A DNA stretch of 64,000 bases from Corella eumyota. Taxonomy: Eukaryota; Chordata; Ascidiacea; Phlebobranchia; Corellidae. A program made the translations under genes and the position numbers. Below the pieces are notes generated by a model. The model ran no database searches. It saw only the letters and a program-made list of their open reading frames with translations, and was not told the origin of the DNA. The DNA is taken from positions 15,772,591 through 15,836,590 of the forward strand of contig OY720100.1 in the NCBI GenBank assembly GCA_963082875.1. Reading direction: 5' to 3'. Below are positions 46,815-61,699 of this stretch, in pieces. Within the stretch, counting starts at the first letter, position 1. The number at the start of each line of letters is the position of its first letter.

Positions 46815-48479
46815 ATTTTTGAATGGTCGTTGTTCGGATTCGAACCTGAAACCTTAAGTATAGCTTTTTTACACCTTTCTTCTTTTTATCCACATGCTAA
46901 AATAAGCTTCCCTTAACCTGGATTTGCTACTTGAAGTCACTTTTTTATTCTTAGTTAAATGTGGTCCATTTTTTTTCAATTTACATTCTAAAAACTTGAA
47001 AAAAATGTTTTTTTTTGTGTAAATTGGCCCAAACTGTTGTTTTATATGCAGCTTTTAACCTCAATCATGTCTTAGTGAGCAACAATGACTTCATTGTTAC
47101 GTAACAAACACAGCATTGTGACCAGCTTTTTATTTTTGACTAACTTTTTATTTCTTCAAAAACGCGAAATTTCAGGAAAAATAATTCTTCAATATTTTTA
47201 TTAGTTTTTTTTATTTGAAATAACTTCTTCAAGGAAAAATTAATGTTCCTGTAGGTTTAAACGCTTTCTAAATATTGTAAAAACATTCATTTGTATATTT
47301 CTCATATTGTTATCCTACCCTCAGTTATCCTAACCCTACAAAGAAGACGATTTTTTTGTACTAAACCAATTTGTAAATAGTGCTTTCAGCTGACGTCGAT
47401 ACAGATTTTTGTACTAAAACCTAAAGACCTCAGCTCTTTGTTTTTTTTCTTCCAAATCACCTTACCGCCTTATACTTCGTTGTACTATATATATATATAT
47501 TTACTAACGTCTCAACTAACACCCGGCCGAAGCGACTTTTCTTCGTCCATTTTCAATCGTACTTGGATGCAACAGCTTGAATTAATAATATTCACCTACC
47601 TCAAGCGCATATATGCGTATGTGTTAAATGCGACTTTTTTTGTTTTTCTTATAGTTTGTGTTTTTTTACTCAGGATATTTTTGCGCCCGTGACAACCGAT
47701 TTTAGTTTTTGTATTTTTTTTTCGGTGTTTTATTTTATTTCGGTTTTTTGTTTGACTTGAAAAGGAAAAGTAAAACAATGTTATTAATATCACAGTTTTT
47801 TAAATCCTAAAAGAAATATAGCATAGAGATACAAGTTTTCTTTTAAAATTGGGATAGTTTGACCCTTTAAAACCATGTCCCTTACCTTCTTCTGTTTTAA
47901 TTTGGTAATAGAAGTATTTTAAAAAGGTACTGCTTAGCTTGATATCTTCTTTAAAATAAGGCTAAGAAGGCTATTAAAAACCATGTCTAAGCCGCCTTAA
48001 TTTTTCTAATAAAACTCCTTTAAAACTAATACGAATGCGCCGATAATTATGCTGCTGATAAAGTGCTTGCTTAGCTGGAGTTTATAGCGCCTTACTCAAG
48101 GGCGATATAGCATAAGAGCAATGATGATTAAACTAGGACATCATGTGGTGTAGCAAATGTTCTTACCACTACACCACGTTGCCCGTTAAGAGTATCTTTT
48201 TAACAATACTTGTATTTGCACCTAGCAAGCTATTTAAATTAATGATTAAAAGTTATATTGACAAATAGGTGTATTTAAATGCGAATATATAACATAAGGG
48301 AAGTTCAAAAAATAAGTGCATTTACAAATAAGCAAAAAACGGACTTTTCTAAGCAACGGTAAATACATGTAGTTGTATAGTATATATAGTTACAGCTTTA
48401 AAGGCAGTGTTCAATTGGGCATATATATCAAAACTTTTGTAGTAACAAAAAAAGGAAAAGTTTAATAAACTGTAAGATT
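46815..48479. other. region between the convergent GREB1 and MS4A-like gene D 3' ends
   Basis: AT-rich. It presumably holds the 3' UTRs. Apart from one truncated SINE and a TA run near 47488, nothing was recognised. Open frames around 47.4-47.8 kb are low-complexity. Confidence 0.5.
48032..48187 (-). mobile_element. Cics-1-like SINE, head half
   Basis: Head half only (GATAATTATGCTGCTGATAA to ACCACTACACCACGTTGCCC). Confidence 0.85.
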
Positions 48480-50711
48480 TCAAGAATGAGTTCCCGCGTC
48501 AACTGTTTCATAATTTGCGCGGAACTGCTCGGAATCAGGAAATTCGCGGAAAGAGGCGGATTCCGACTTTTTGTGCCGCAAGCTACTACCGTGTAAGGAA
48601 GAAGCACGAACTTCTGTCCTCACTTCGTTGTTTTCGCCCGTTTCCTGCCTCATTCTGTCACCAAAATATTCACTGACAGACACACCAGGCAAGGGAACTT
48701 CGTTGTTAGCCTGATTATTGCGAAACTGAAAACTAGTGTCCAGTCTTTGATTTTTCATGATCTCAAAAGTTGCTAGCGCTCCATAAAGTGCAAACAATAT
48801 CTGTACAAAGCCTAGAGCTGTAAGAAGGCCATCTGCTACATATTTTTGCGAAAACGTAGTCTGTGATATGCAAGTCTCATTAAGTGTAGTGTTAAAGCAA
48901 GGACCAGTTTGTAAGATGCTAGCTCTACCCTGCGCATACCCAGCAGATACTAGTTCGGTGATTGATATTATGATCAGGACTATAGACAGTAAAATGCATA
49001 TAAGGGACAAAACAAAAAACGCCTTTATCTAGAAAGACAAAAACGTAAAAATTTAAGCTAGTTATTTAAGTAAATTCCTCTTAAATAACAGGTAATATAA
49101 ATACAATTAATACAAGTATTTATATACAGAAAAGCGCCATTAATCTTATTAAATATCACAGAAAATTAATGTCTAAAACAATTTTGGTAAATTTTCTTAA
49201 CATTTACTTTAGCAATTTTATTCTAACTGTAATTTTGTCCTTGTTTAACATAGAAATTTAATGTTAAAAAAATCTTGTTTTATTTACTGTATAACGACGG
49301 CGCAGCTCTGATCGTGACGTCACAACGCCTATTCCCCCGGTAACAACAACCTACAAAACATTCATAATTGGGCATTAGTGATCAGTGTTTACATAGAAAT
49401 GTCAAAATATTTTTAAAAAAACACAAAACAAGTAATTAAATTGCCTTAAAATATAGCCAAAACAATATGATTCTTTATTTAGGAGCCTATAAAACGTAAA
49501 CTGTGAAATGAATTATGTTTTGGGCAATGTAAAAGTCATGATACATGTTTAACTAGCGGTTTGGTTTACTGCTTTACAGCACCTTACATTACAACCAAAT
49601 GTTTTAGGTTCGATTTCTAATAATTCCAATTACAAATAACTCTGTTAAGGAGAAAACAATTAGCAGCATAATAATTTGGTGATACTTTTTTGTCAATAAC
49701 TTCGAAAACTGACAAAGTCAACTCTAAACTGGGTCGAAACAACAAAAATTATTTAATATTTAGGCTGTGAAGTCGACCTTTTTGTATGTCGAAAAAAAAT
49801 AAAAAGCAGTCTTACCACGAGGCCAACCCAAATGCCAGCTCCAATTTTGGCTCGAAAAAAAACGTCAAAAGCGACAGAGCTTGCAGAAAGGTCAAATATT
49901 CCCATACAGCAAATAAGAAAACCTATTAAGAGATAGGTGAAACCCACTCTACAAACAAAACGTATTTTACAAGAGCGTTTATAGCATATAATAAATATTT
50001 TAATATGTTTCATTTTAAATATTCGGTAGCTATATAGTATTTGTAACTTATGACGTATGGATTATCAAACGTATTTTTTTGATTAATTAACAAAAATAAT
50101 AAGAAAAACGTAACATTTTTCACAATTTAGATCACCTAAAGGTATATAGACACATTTCAGCGTTGATATTGTATTTTCTTGGCATTTCTACATCGATATA
50201 TTTTATTTAATTAAGCCCTTCAGGGCATTTTCAGTTTGCGTTTTGTATATTATAACTTAACCACGCGGTTGAAACTAAGCGAAAGTCGTTTTTGATATAT
50301 CCGCCAATATAATTAATAATAAACAACTATAATGAGGCCGTATGGAAATACGTAGTACCCGTAATAACCGCATAGAGTCTATGGTTTAAACTTTAGCAAC
50401 TTTATTATTTGTATTAAAACCCTAACTGTGTGAAAAGGGATAATAACATGGTATTGTGTTCTCGAAAATACAGTGTTCATTCAACTGTTATATTTAACTA
50501 TTGTATAAAAGTTCTATAGAAATTTGCAGAGCTGTATAGCATGTATTTTAACGATATACTTTAAAATTTCTTCACTGCGTTATTATACAATTGCTTGTTT
50601 ATTTTAAATTAAAAAAAACTTACAACTTATATTAGAAACTTACCTTACGATTCTAACATGAAATAGCTTATGAGGGATCTCGTATACTGGGTTAGCAGGG
50701 TCGTTATGCAT
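48480..50711 (-). CDS. MS4A-like four-transmembrane protein, gene D
   Basis: Three exons right to left: 50711-50644, 49948-49816 and 49028-48480, giving 249 residues. The N-tail MHNDPANPVYEIPHKLFHVR carries an NPVY motif. Helix 1 is FTYLLIGFLICCMGIFDL; helix 2 starts GAGIWVGLV, an IW motif as in MS4A proteins; helix 3 is FFVLSLICILLSIVLIIISI; a loop with two Cys and NTTLNET (two N-glycosylation sequons) precedes helix 4, ADGLLTALGFVQILFALYGA. The cytosolic C-tail of about 90 residues is charged and Ser-rich. Exons are fewer and fused compared with genes A-C. It lies 38 kb from that cluster in opposite orientation. Family assignment is by topology and motif. Confidence 0.72.
49555..49800 (+). 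mobile_element. Cics-1-like SINE, old degenerate copy
   Basis: Weak match over the whole element (GCGGTTTGGTTTACTGC head, GCTGTGAAGTCGACC tail), in intron 2 of gene D, directly beside exon 2. Confidence 0.6.
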
Positions 50712-51945
50712 CGTAAACTTATCCAATTCCAACCTTACAAAACAACTTTATACCGTATACCTACAAAACTAAAATAAATTTAGATTTTGCAACTTTGTTT
50801 CAAATTTTTTGATATTTTTTCTTATCTAGTATGCAAATATATATATTTCTATGTACATAAATGAATTCCAATCTAAAAACCGCGTTGGTAAAGCAATTAA
50901 ACTCAAGAAAAATAAAGTATCTGTGTGCCTTATAAAGGGCGCCTAAGTAAACGAACTAGCCCGACAATCTTAACAATATTGTTCTAAGACTGTTACCCAA
51001 GACCTAAAAAACACTCTGTACTAACGTAGAACGTAGAGAGAAACTAGCAAGGCCTAAACAAACTGAACGGGCGACTGGAAAAAAACGCGTTTCACTGAAA
51101 CGGTTGATTAGCCTACATGAAGGGAATGAATAGAAAGTGAATGGAAATACCCTTACCGTAGATTACTGTGGGTTTAGCCTTTTACTTGAAGGTCTTGCGT
51201 AACCTAGATTACATGGTAATAATGTTGTATTAGGTAAGGTATTTTGTTTACCATTTGTTTTGATGATAATTTAAGAATGTGTTTATTAGCCGATAAAATA
51301 TCAAATAATTTACAGAAAATAATTTTAAAGATTGTAAAATTTTAATAAAAATTTAAGATCAAATATAAATTTTTTTACTCTTTTTATTTTTTTAATTGTT
51401 TTGTATTTTATATATTATTTTAAGCGTAAAAGAAATATGTAGTGTTATTGCTACTTTTGCTTTACATAATTTTTTAAATTTTTTTATAAATCTGTCTGTC
51501 TGTATAGTTTAAATCAATTTTTAGAAAATATAATAAATATTTTACAGTTTTGAAATAACTGTCTTATAAATAAATTATTATACCTTAAAATTTAAATTAA
51601 TTTTATCATATAAAACTTATTTTTGTTAAATTAATTTATGTTAAGTAGATTTTATTTATATAATACTATTTTTATAGAAATTATTTTGTTTTTATTTAAA
51701 ATTAGAAAAAAAATAAATCCATGGTCGAGTAAACACACGTTCTTGCTTTGTTTTTGTATTTTGATTGTGATGTAATAAAGTTGTGAGTTGCAAACAAAGG
51801 GGGCAAAAACAAAATGTCTTAGTTACGAGATTTCAAAAAATAAAATCTTTATTTTGCAAATAGTTTTAATTTCTGTGCGTTTTTGGCAAAAAAATTTAGA
51901 TAGTCAGTTAAAAAATGACCTAATTGCTAATTTAGTTTAGTAGTT
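50712..51945. other. divergent upstream region of gene D and MOSPD
   Basis: Very AT-rich; no repeat or exon recognised. It should contain the promoter of gene D. Confidence 0.5.
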
Positions 51946-52175
51946 TACTGGCTGACTGTCAGACTGTCAGATAGTTTATAATTTGGTCTGCCTAATGTTA
52001 CGTTTTTAAATTTATAGTTTTTAAAACTACGTTCCGTAGGTTGAAAATTTTTAAACTATTTAATTTATTTGACATACTGTTGAATTGCAAACTGCCCTAC
52101 AGTCTGACAGTTCTAGCAATTCTGACAGACAGACTGTCAGACTGTTGCATTAACTGACTGCCAGACTGCCAATTA
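51946..52175. repeat. cluster of CTGACTGTCAGACTG motifs before MOSPD
   Basis: CTGACTGTCAGACTGTCAG at 51952-51970, then CTGACAG, TCTGACAGACAGACTGTCAG and CTGACTGCCAGACTGCC at 52103-52170. The motif is close to self-complementary, so the stretch can pair with itself. It ends about 40 bases before the MOSPD start. Confidence 0.75.
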
Positions 52176-52180
52176 ACTTT

Positions 52181-52212
52181 TTTATATTTTTTGTTTTTGT
52201 AGTCGTTAGTTA
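52181..52212 (+). promoter_or_regulatory. splice acceptor just before the MOSPD start
   Basis: A T-rich tract ends in AG at 52201-52202, 10 bases before the ATG. It is a cis or spliced-leader acceptor for the putative operon. Confidence 0.5.
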
Positions 52213-54325
<2,113 letters not shown>

Positions 54326-54354
54326 AAACAAAACACGAGAAATAACGAAAAAAA
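54326..54354 (+). promoter_or_regulatory. 29-nt intercistronic region of a putative MOSPD-SUN operon
   Basis: Between the MOSPD stop (54323-54325) and the SUN ATG (54355) lie only 29 A-rich bases. There is no room for a 3' UTR, poly(A) signal and promoter. An AG at 54338-54339 could take a spliced leader. Dicistronic transcripts resolved by trans-splicing are known in Ciona. Confidence 0.6.
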
Positions 54355-57300
54355 ATGTCGCGCACTTTTGGAGTAAATTCTCCTGGTAGAAGAAGTAGGA
54401 GATTGTTGGAGAGTGGATATTATATTCCAACTGCCCTGACAACAGAAAACCAAGATGGTGATGAAGATATTTCAGACACTGATTCAATTGACTCAACTTC
54501 AAGGGTTTTGTCGTACACAGAGGCCTCCCCTCAACATAGGAAATTCAACACAAGACGCCGTCGAAACGGGTCAGGGTCTTCAGCACATGGCCATCCCGGT
54601 CTTGAACCTTTGGTGAAATCAAGATCTGCTGTAAGAGCTAAGAAACAAGTTACGAAGAAATCAACACACATTACGACTTCGAGTTTTAACGCCAAGTCTG
54701 AAGTTGTCATGGGGTCTATATCAGCACCAGTCGTTAACTCCGAAAGGAATGAACGTACTTTACAGTATTTGTATGGTCTTGAGACAGAGAATGCCGAAAA
54801 TCAGGCACACCCTTTTGCTTCAGGTGAAGTTAACGCTGCAAGGAGGGTGCCACGGCAACAACAAACGCAGGTGGATCATAGTCCGTTCAAAATTCCCTCT
54901 TCTGTAGTGAGGAGTAGCCATATGAGCCACTCTAAAATTTCTGAGGTAAAATTCCTCATCAAAAAATGCAAAAGTGGCTAAATTTTTTTTTGTATATATC
55001 TTTATCCTCGATGTGGGAAGGTCGAATGATTGATTTAAACATAGAGTAACATCAGTTACCCCGACCCAGTCTTGAGTTGCCTTTAGCAGTTTGGGATATT
55101 ATAGATTTTAAATGCCCAATAATTATGCTGCCGATTAAGTGCTGGCTCAGCAGCAGTTCAGCGCCTTACTCAAGGGCGCTACAGCATGAGAGCGGTGTGG
55201 ATTGAACCCACAACCTCATGGTGGTGTAGCAGGTGTTCTTACCACTACACCACGTTGCCGGTAGTGGTAGTTTGTATCAACATATTACCTGCTTAAGATA
55301 AATAATGAAATATAAACCCCAAAATTGTTATCAGTAAATTTTGAAAGTTTCTGTTTGTAATTAACTGTTCTTTTGTGTAGAACACAAGAGAATCTTTCTC
55401 AGATTTCGAGGGGGACGGAGACAAAGAATCTATGCCAGGTACGTTAAACTAAAATATTTTATTTGTACAATACATTGTTAGGTCTATACAAGGCATATAT
55501 ACTAGCAGTCAATGCCTCTATATAAACTTTTTGCCTTGGATTTAAAAAAATGACCATTTTTTTAGTTGATTTATTTTTCAGATTCAAAGAATATATTTGT
55601 CAAGTTACACCATGTTCTGTTTACAATTTTTAATTTTATTGCAAACTCGTTTTGGAGGTTAGGTTGGTTGTTGTACCAGGTAATTACAAATTTTAAGTTT
55701 AATCAAGTTTATATGGTTTTATAAGTCTTGTTTAACACGAAAATATTGTAAATGCGGGTAAGTGTTATAACATACAAGAAAATGTGATATTTGTAAATGC
55801 CTTCAGGAGATGAATTGATATTATTTTTCACCGAAAATCATAATCTTTATTTATATGTAAACTTAGACGTTATCAAAAATATAAAAATTTTAAAAAAGTG
55901 GTTTTTATTTTTTTAATCATTTTTGTTTGTAATTTTTTTATGTTTTTAAATTATATATCAACAAGTATAATCAGATGCTTTATATTATTAAATGTTTTTT
56001 AAACAGACTGTTACTGGGTTTATAGTTCTTGACACTTGGCTTTTAACTTCAAAAATTTCCAGCGCCAAATTTTATGCAATTGCCCGCAAAGTTGTCTGGT
56101 TCATTGGTGTCTTGTTATTAGTTGGAATTGTATACTTAGCATTGCCGAATATTGCTACAAAAAACACAGAAAGTAAAGTACAATCTACTGCCTGGTTTGC
56201 TATGCCTAAATTGCCAGCACTTTTCGGTAAGTTGATATTTTAAATTTTTTTAAAAAAATTATAAAGGCTTATGATCTATAAATTGGCCTATTAAAAACTT
56301 TTTAATTTGGTAACAAAAATTAATAGGATGTATGGATTTTGACACTATTCGGAATTATTATTTTTTTTAAATATTAACCAAAAAAATTAATTTTTTTAAA
56401 TAGCTGTGAATAATGTTTATCAACCAAAAGACAAAATTGATCCTGGCCAAACTAATTATCAAGGTGAAACAGTTCAGTTTAATGTCAAAGAATTTGAAAG
56501 AAAATTACAAGTAAATCAGTTTTTAGTTTTTTAAATTTTAAAATATAAAAACTAAAAAATTTTACAAATAACTTGTTCCATTTGCTAATTTACATACAAA
56601 GTATTTTTAACTAATTCTATATTAGCAGTAACCTTAGTCATTATTCTATGACGCGTTAGTCGATCTAAATTTATCATGAACAAATTAACACTGTTAATTA
56701 TATTTTATGAATTAACTTTATTTTTTAAAACCAATTATAGGAAAATTAGTTCATCATAACATAATGATATTTTATTTGTGTAATGTATGCCCAAATTAAA
56801 GGCCTTAAAAAATAAAAACTGTTGTCTGTGGTCTGTGGGTAAATTAGTGCTGGCAAATATTAAATATAAATTTACTTTTTTTTAGAAATTAGAGTTCTAT
56901 GTTCAAGAAATGGAATTAAAATTGGCCGACAAGCAATCTACTACCTTAAATAAAATGAATACTTTGGAAAGCAAATATACCGATGATTTCATGAAAATTT
57001 CAAACAACCAAAAAAAGGTAAAAAAAATATTTAAAAGAAATTTTTTATTTTTTTATTAATGAATTAAAATCATTAAAAAAGGGTGACCCTTGTGCTTTGT
57101 TTAATAGATATTGACTACAGTTGAAGAAATGATAGAAAATGCCATAAATCTCAAACTAACTACAGCCAGTAAAACATTTGCAGATCAACTACAGCAAATT
57201 CAAGTAAATTCAAAACAATTTTCAATATTAAAATTCATATAAAATCTAAATAAATTAAATATATAACATAAGACCAAATTTAATACAATTTTAAACTATT

Positions 57301-60185
57301 TGAAAATCAATTAATTAGATTTTTGACCGGCAGCGTGGTGTAATGGTAAGAACACTTGTTACACCACACATGAGGTCGTGGGTTCAATTCCCACTGATCT
57401 CATGCTGTAGCACCTTAGAGTAAGGCGCTATAAACGGTATAAACTCCTGCTGAGCCAACACTTAATCAGCAGCATAATTATCGGACAATTATAATCTATA
57501 ATATCCCAAACTGCCACAGGCAACTGTTTAAGTCGCGCGCAACTTTACCACATCGAGGATAAATATAAATAAAAAAAATTATTTATTTATTATTTTATTT
57601 TGTAGTTGACCATTGAAGCGATTAAAACTAGTCATAACGCAGCAATGGAGGAAATCAAATTAACTTTTACTGAAAAAGAAATCTCGTTAGAACAACAGAA
57701 ACAAATAACATTCGAAATATCAAAACTTGATAAATCTTTGACTGTTTTAAACCTGGAATTGGAGTCACTACAAAAAGAACAAAAGTAAGAATTAAAAATA
57801 ATTAAAATATGTAAAAAATATACATTTTTGTTTGTGTTTATTTATCCTTGATGTGGGAAGACTAAACATTAGGTAACATTAGTTACTCTGTCACAGTCCT
57901 GGGTTGACTTTAGAAGTTTAAGATATTGTTGATTATAATTGCCTGATAAATAATCTGTATTTGTACTTGGGAGTTTATACCTTTTATAGTATATTACCTA
58001 AGGGTGCTACAGCATGAAAGCAGTGGGGATTGAACCCAAATAAAAAACGGAATTGCCTTTTTTAAGAAATTTTTTATTTTTAAATAATATTTTTGCCAAT
58101 TTTAGGACATTCCAAACCAACATAGAGGAAAATATTGGGAACAAAAATTACATTCAAGAAATTGCAACCGAAAGTTTCCTGGAGAATTTCTTAGCCCTTT
58201 TGAAGGAAGGAATTCAACCAACTACCTCTCAATCTCAAGTAAAAATCAAATTAATAAATAAAATACCTAAAAATAATTATTTTGTATATTAAATAAAATT
58301 GACCAAAAATATATGTTTTTGTTTTTTTGGGGGGGGGGGGTCATTATTAACGGGTATGTATTGATAGGGAGATTTCTTCTTTTTGCTGATTTTTAACTTT
58401 TAAGTCAACATTTTATTTTAGAAGTCTATTAATCACCGTCAACAACATCTTTCCAATGTCTTTCTTGAATGGCTTCACATTAAAGGATTTGTTCAGGAAA
58501 AAGATGTTGTTCAACTTAAACAAGAAATCAACAACAATTCGACCAAGTTTAATCTTGAGTTTAGGGACGAACTTGAAAAACGAATCAAAGTAAGTTACTT
58601 AACATAAAATTACAACATTGAGGATAAATTAAAATTAATTTTTTGACTACTTTTTGCAGCTGATTCAAAAGGACCACACCATAGAAAAGCAACCTTCGTT
58701 AACATTGCAATCGATCACTAGTTCTCATTATTCTGGTTCTACTTCAACTGTAACTGAGAAATTAGTGAAATTATGGATCCAAGAAGCATTGAATATTTAC
58801 AGGTAAAACACTGTTTGTTAATTCAGAGTTTTCAAAATTCTATTTTTATCTTCTCATTCGGATATATATAATGGAAAATGTTTAATTTATAGGCCTTTAA
58901 AATATTAAAAAAATGCCATTTGTGGGGTGTGGGCAATTTGTTGTAGGCAAATTTTAGTTGAGACCACATTGCAACAGCAATTTGATAATAAATTACTTAC
59001 CAAGAGAATAAAAATACTTTTTTTATTCAAACTAAAAAATACTTTCAGTAAGATAGGCAAACAACTGGTATATTTAATTAAATTTTGATTCTGTTTTAGT
59101 GCTGATAAAATAGGTCTCGGTGACTTTGCTCTTGAAACTTCCGGTGGTTCGATCGTAAACACGAGATGCTCCGAAACTTATCAGCACAGAACAGCTCTCG
59201 TCAGTATATTTGGAATCCCGTTGTTCTATAATATTAACACCCCGAGAGCTGTAATTCAAGCTGGTGTTTTACCGGGAGAGTGTTGGGCTTTCAAGGTTGG
59301 TAATAATTTAATAGTTTTTAGGACTTTGACGGGGGATTTCAGGGGATTACAAGGGTCATTTTTAGGGTTTTTTGTATGTTTTTTTGGGGGGGCTTAACTA
59401 TAAGTTTTTTGGGGGCTTTTAGTCCAAATATCTAATTTGTTTGTTGAAAAAAAACAAAATCCTCAAATTATTTTAAAAGTAATGTTTTTTTTTTAAGGGG
59501 TCAGAAGGTTATGTGGTCATCGCTTTGTCTGCCCCAATTCATCCAACTTCATTCACATTGGAGCACATTCCACTTTCATTAGCTTTGTACAATAACATCT
59601 CAAGTGCACCAAAATACTTCTCCGTTTATGGACTTCAAAATTCTAATGACAAAGAGGGAACTCTGCTTGGAGCTTACACGTAAAAAATTATTTTATTTAA
59701 AGTCAAAAGGCTGACTCACAATTTGAAAAAAAGGAAAAGCCTTACACTAAAAGATTTTAAAAATTAAGAATATATTTAATTGAGCGTTGCAGATTATATT
59801 TTTATTCCAATTTATAAGCCTACAAGATAAAACTGCTGTTTGTGGTGCAAATATTAGTTTAAAGTTGCGACCATATTATGCCAATTAAAATGCTGACTGT
59901 AAGCCTTGTTTTTAACTATTATTTAAATGGCTAGTTTGACCTTTTAAATCATCTGTAGAAGATTGGCTTGTTAGTTAGTTCCTTAAAAAAAATGAATTTA
60001 ATAAAAAAAATGATTTAAGGTATCAAGAAACTGGCCCAGCTATCCAAAACAACCCAGTTAAGCAGTCTACAACCAAGAAATTTAGTTTTATCGAGCTGAG
60101 AGTTGCGAGCAATTGGGGTCATCCGGACTTCACATGCATTTATCGCTTCCGTGTGCATGGAACCAAGGCTTCCGAAGATTCTTAG
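54355..60185 (+). CDS. SUN1/2: SUN-domain inner nuclear membrane protein (SUN1/2 type)
   Basis: Fourteen exons: 54355-54945, 55381-55438, 55582-55679, 56007-56226, 56404-56510, 56886-57017, 57108-57203, 57606-57784, 58106-58238, 58422-58589, 58660-58802, 59100-59295, 59498-59679 and 60020-60185, giving 822 residues. It is the inner half of the LINC complex, binding lamina inside and KASH proteins in the perinuclear space. Residues 1-277 are the nucleoplasmic Ser/Arg-rich part; [19 protein letters not shown] (about 278-296) is the membrane helix; 310-640 is coiled coil; 642-822 is the SUN domain. [14 protein letters not shown] keeps the Cys used for the KASH disulfide in vertebrate SUN2; GECWAFKG and [12 protein letters not shown] hold the pair of Cys seen inside vertebrate SUN domains. 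All look intact. It is the second gene of the putative operon. Confidence 0.96.
54991..55262 (-). mobile_element. Cics-1-like SINE
   Basis: Nearly full length, in SUN intron 1. Confidence 0.92.
56788..56870 (+). repeat. interspersed repeat family 3, partial
   Basis: CCCAAATTAAAGGCCTTAAA and ACTGTTGTCTGTGGTCTGTG, just before SUN exon 6. Confidence 0.6.
57326..57578 (+). mobile_element. Cics-1-like SINE with tail deletion
   Basis: Head and middle are close to the family average; about 35 tail bases are missing. It ends 27 bases before SUN exon 8. Confidence 0.92.
57836..58041 (-). mobile_element. Cics-1-like SINE, truncated and diverged
   Basis: Tail and middle, cut at the B box. SUN intron 8. 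Confidence 0.75.
58329..58340. repeat. G run
   Basis: About 12 consecutive G in SUN intron 9, unusual in this AT-rich window. Length may be affected by sequencing error. Confidence 0.8.
58878..58990 (+). repeat. interspersed repeat family 3, copy
   Basis: GTTTAATTTATAGGCCTTTA, ATGCCATTTGTGGGGTGTGG and AGACCACATTGCAACAGCAA. SUN intron 11. Confidence 0.65.
59805..59905 (+). repeat. interspersed repeat family 3, copy
   Basis: CCAATTTATAAGCCTACAAG, AAACTGCTGTTTGTGGTGCA, AAAGTTGCGACCATATTATG and AATGCTGACTGTAAG. SUN intron 13. Confidence 0.7.
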
Positions 60186-60579
60186 AAATTTTTTTTGTTC
60201 GTTCCTCAGTTTAGTTTCAAGTTGTTTTTTTGTAAACCTGATTTATAAGGCTTTAAAAGTTCTATTATACTTAAGTTCTAATACTTTCTATATATTTATA
60301 ATGGCATAAAAAGATGTTGTTCTATAAATATATATTGCACATGCTTAAATATTTAAAAAAATAGGAAAATCTATTTTCCTAACTTGAACAAACTGATTTT
60401 TGATTAAGTAAGTATGTCAAAACTATTAATTTAAAAACAAATATCAGGGAACAGTGTGTAGATATCAAAATCTAGTTAAAATGGTACTTCTGGCATGTAC
60501 ATTTAATGCACTGTGTCACAGCAACTGTTCCTTTCAACTTGTGCATGCTGTTTTTTTTTATATTATAAAGTTGCAATTA

Positions 60580-60585
60580 AATAAA
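60580..60585 (+). terminator. polyadenylation signal, SUN gene
   Basis: AATAAA 395 bases after the SUN stop, and before the convergent FUNDC 3' end. Confidence 0.4.
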
Positions 60586-60760
60586 TTTGCATGAAACGTT
60601 TGTAATTTTTTTCTATTTAAACACAACTTTAAAGAACGAAAGTTTACACATGAAGTTAACAATTTATAATACAACATATAAAATGAAATGGCACTAGGGT
60701 TATAGTAACTATTTAACAAAAAATTTGCATAATATAATAATGCTAGAAATAAGTGAATTT

Positions 60761-61699
60761 TTAAGATGCCATTCCTACTAAAAACCCTCCTATGAAGCCA
60801 ACAGAAATGGGAGTGTTCTCTTTGATTTGCGTTTTTGCTTTTGAGAAATAAGATTGAAGTTCAGGGTGTCGTTGCTGTATATCTCTAGTGATGTCTGTTT
60901 GCATTTTTTTTGTATCTTTATCTAATTTTTTCCAGTTAATATGAATGTAGCCGGACTTATTGGCCACCTGAATAATTAATAATCCTCCGCCAACTGCCGA
61001 TGCAATTCCTTTTCCAAATTTCTTAAATAAATATCCAACAAGCCTGTAAAATACTCAATTTAAACTATTATTATAATGGAAAATAAGAAGTTTTTTAAAC
61101 TGTATGTTAATATAATTATATCAGTATAAGAGCACAATTTTCAAGTAACAATTTAGACATTTGGGCCATGGGTTTGATTCTTAATGATGACAACACCGGC
61201 AGTGTGGTGTAGCGGTTAGAACACTTGTTACACCATATAAGGTCATGGGTTTAATTCTCACTGCTCTCATGCTGTATAATAATTTCCTAAACTGCCACAG
61301 GCAACTCGAGACTAGGTCGGGTGACAGTTGTTACTCTATGTTTAGGTCGTGCTGTTGACCATCCCACATCGAGGATAAAAATATATACAAAAAAATCAGA
61401 ATAATTGTTTAAATTTAAAAATAAAGCAGTTTAAAAAAAAATACCATCCACTAGCTCCACCAATAACAATTTGTTGTTTAGGATTGTTCAAGTCCATTAT
61501 TCCTAATACTCTATTGTCTGAGGATTGAAATTTATTTTCTGTGTTATCCCAAACTTCTAATTCAGTATTATCTTGATCCGAAACTAGAGAAAATATATGA
61601 CATTTTAAATGATTTACCATATTTTAATAAGGTCTAAAATCGAATTTTTAAAGTGCCAAAAATTGTTAAAACACCTGGAGCAGTCATCTCATCGCTCAT
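60761..61699 (-). CDS. FUNDC1: FUN14-domain protein (FUNDC1/2 type)
   Basis: Three exons right to left: 61699-61675, 61583-61445 and 61043-60761, giving 148 residues (human FUNDC1 155). FUNDC1 is a mitochondrial outer-membrane receptor for hypoxia-induced mitophagy. Conserved parts are QIVIGGASGW, GYLFKKFGKGIASAVGGG (helix and Gly-rich turn), SGYIHINWKKLDKD and the C-terminal helix ISVGFIGGFLVGMAS. The N-terminal cytosolic part is acidic. Where human has the LC3-binding YEVL motif, this protein reads TELEVWDNTE, with no aromatic residue in the first position. A mitophagy-receptor role is therefore uncertain; the FUN14 domain itself looks complete. Confidence 0.93.
61195..61392 (+). mobile_element. 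Cics-1-like SINE with internal deletion
   Basis: Head ACCGGCAGTGTGGTGTAGCG and tail ATCGAGGATAAAAATATATA; about 85 middle bases are missing. Intron 2 of FUNDC. Confidence 0.88.

Noticed and set aside
47438-47793. Open frames on both strands in the GREB1 to gene D gap
   Set aside because: Low-complexity, T/A-rich, no splice context or family match.
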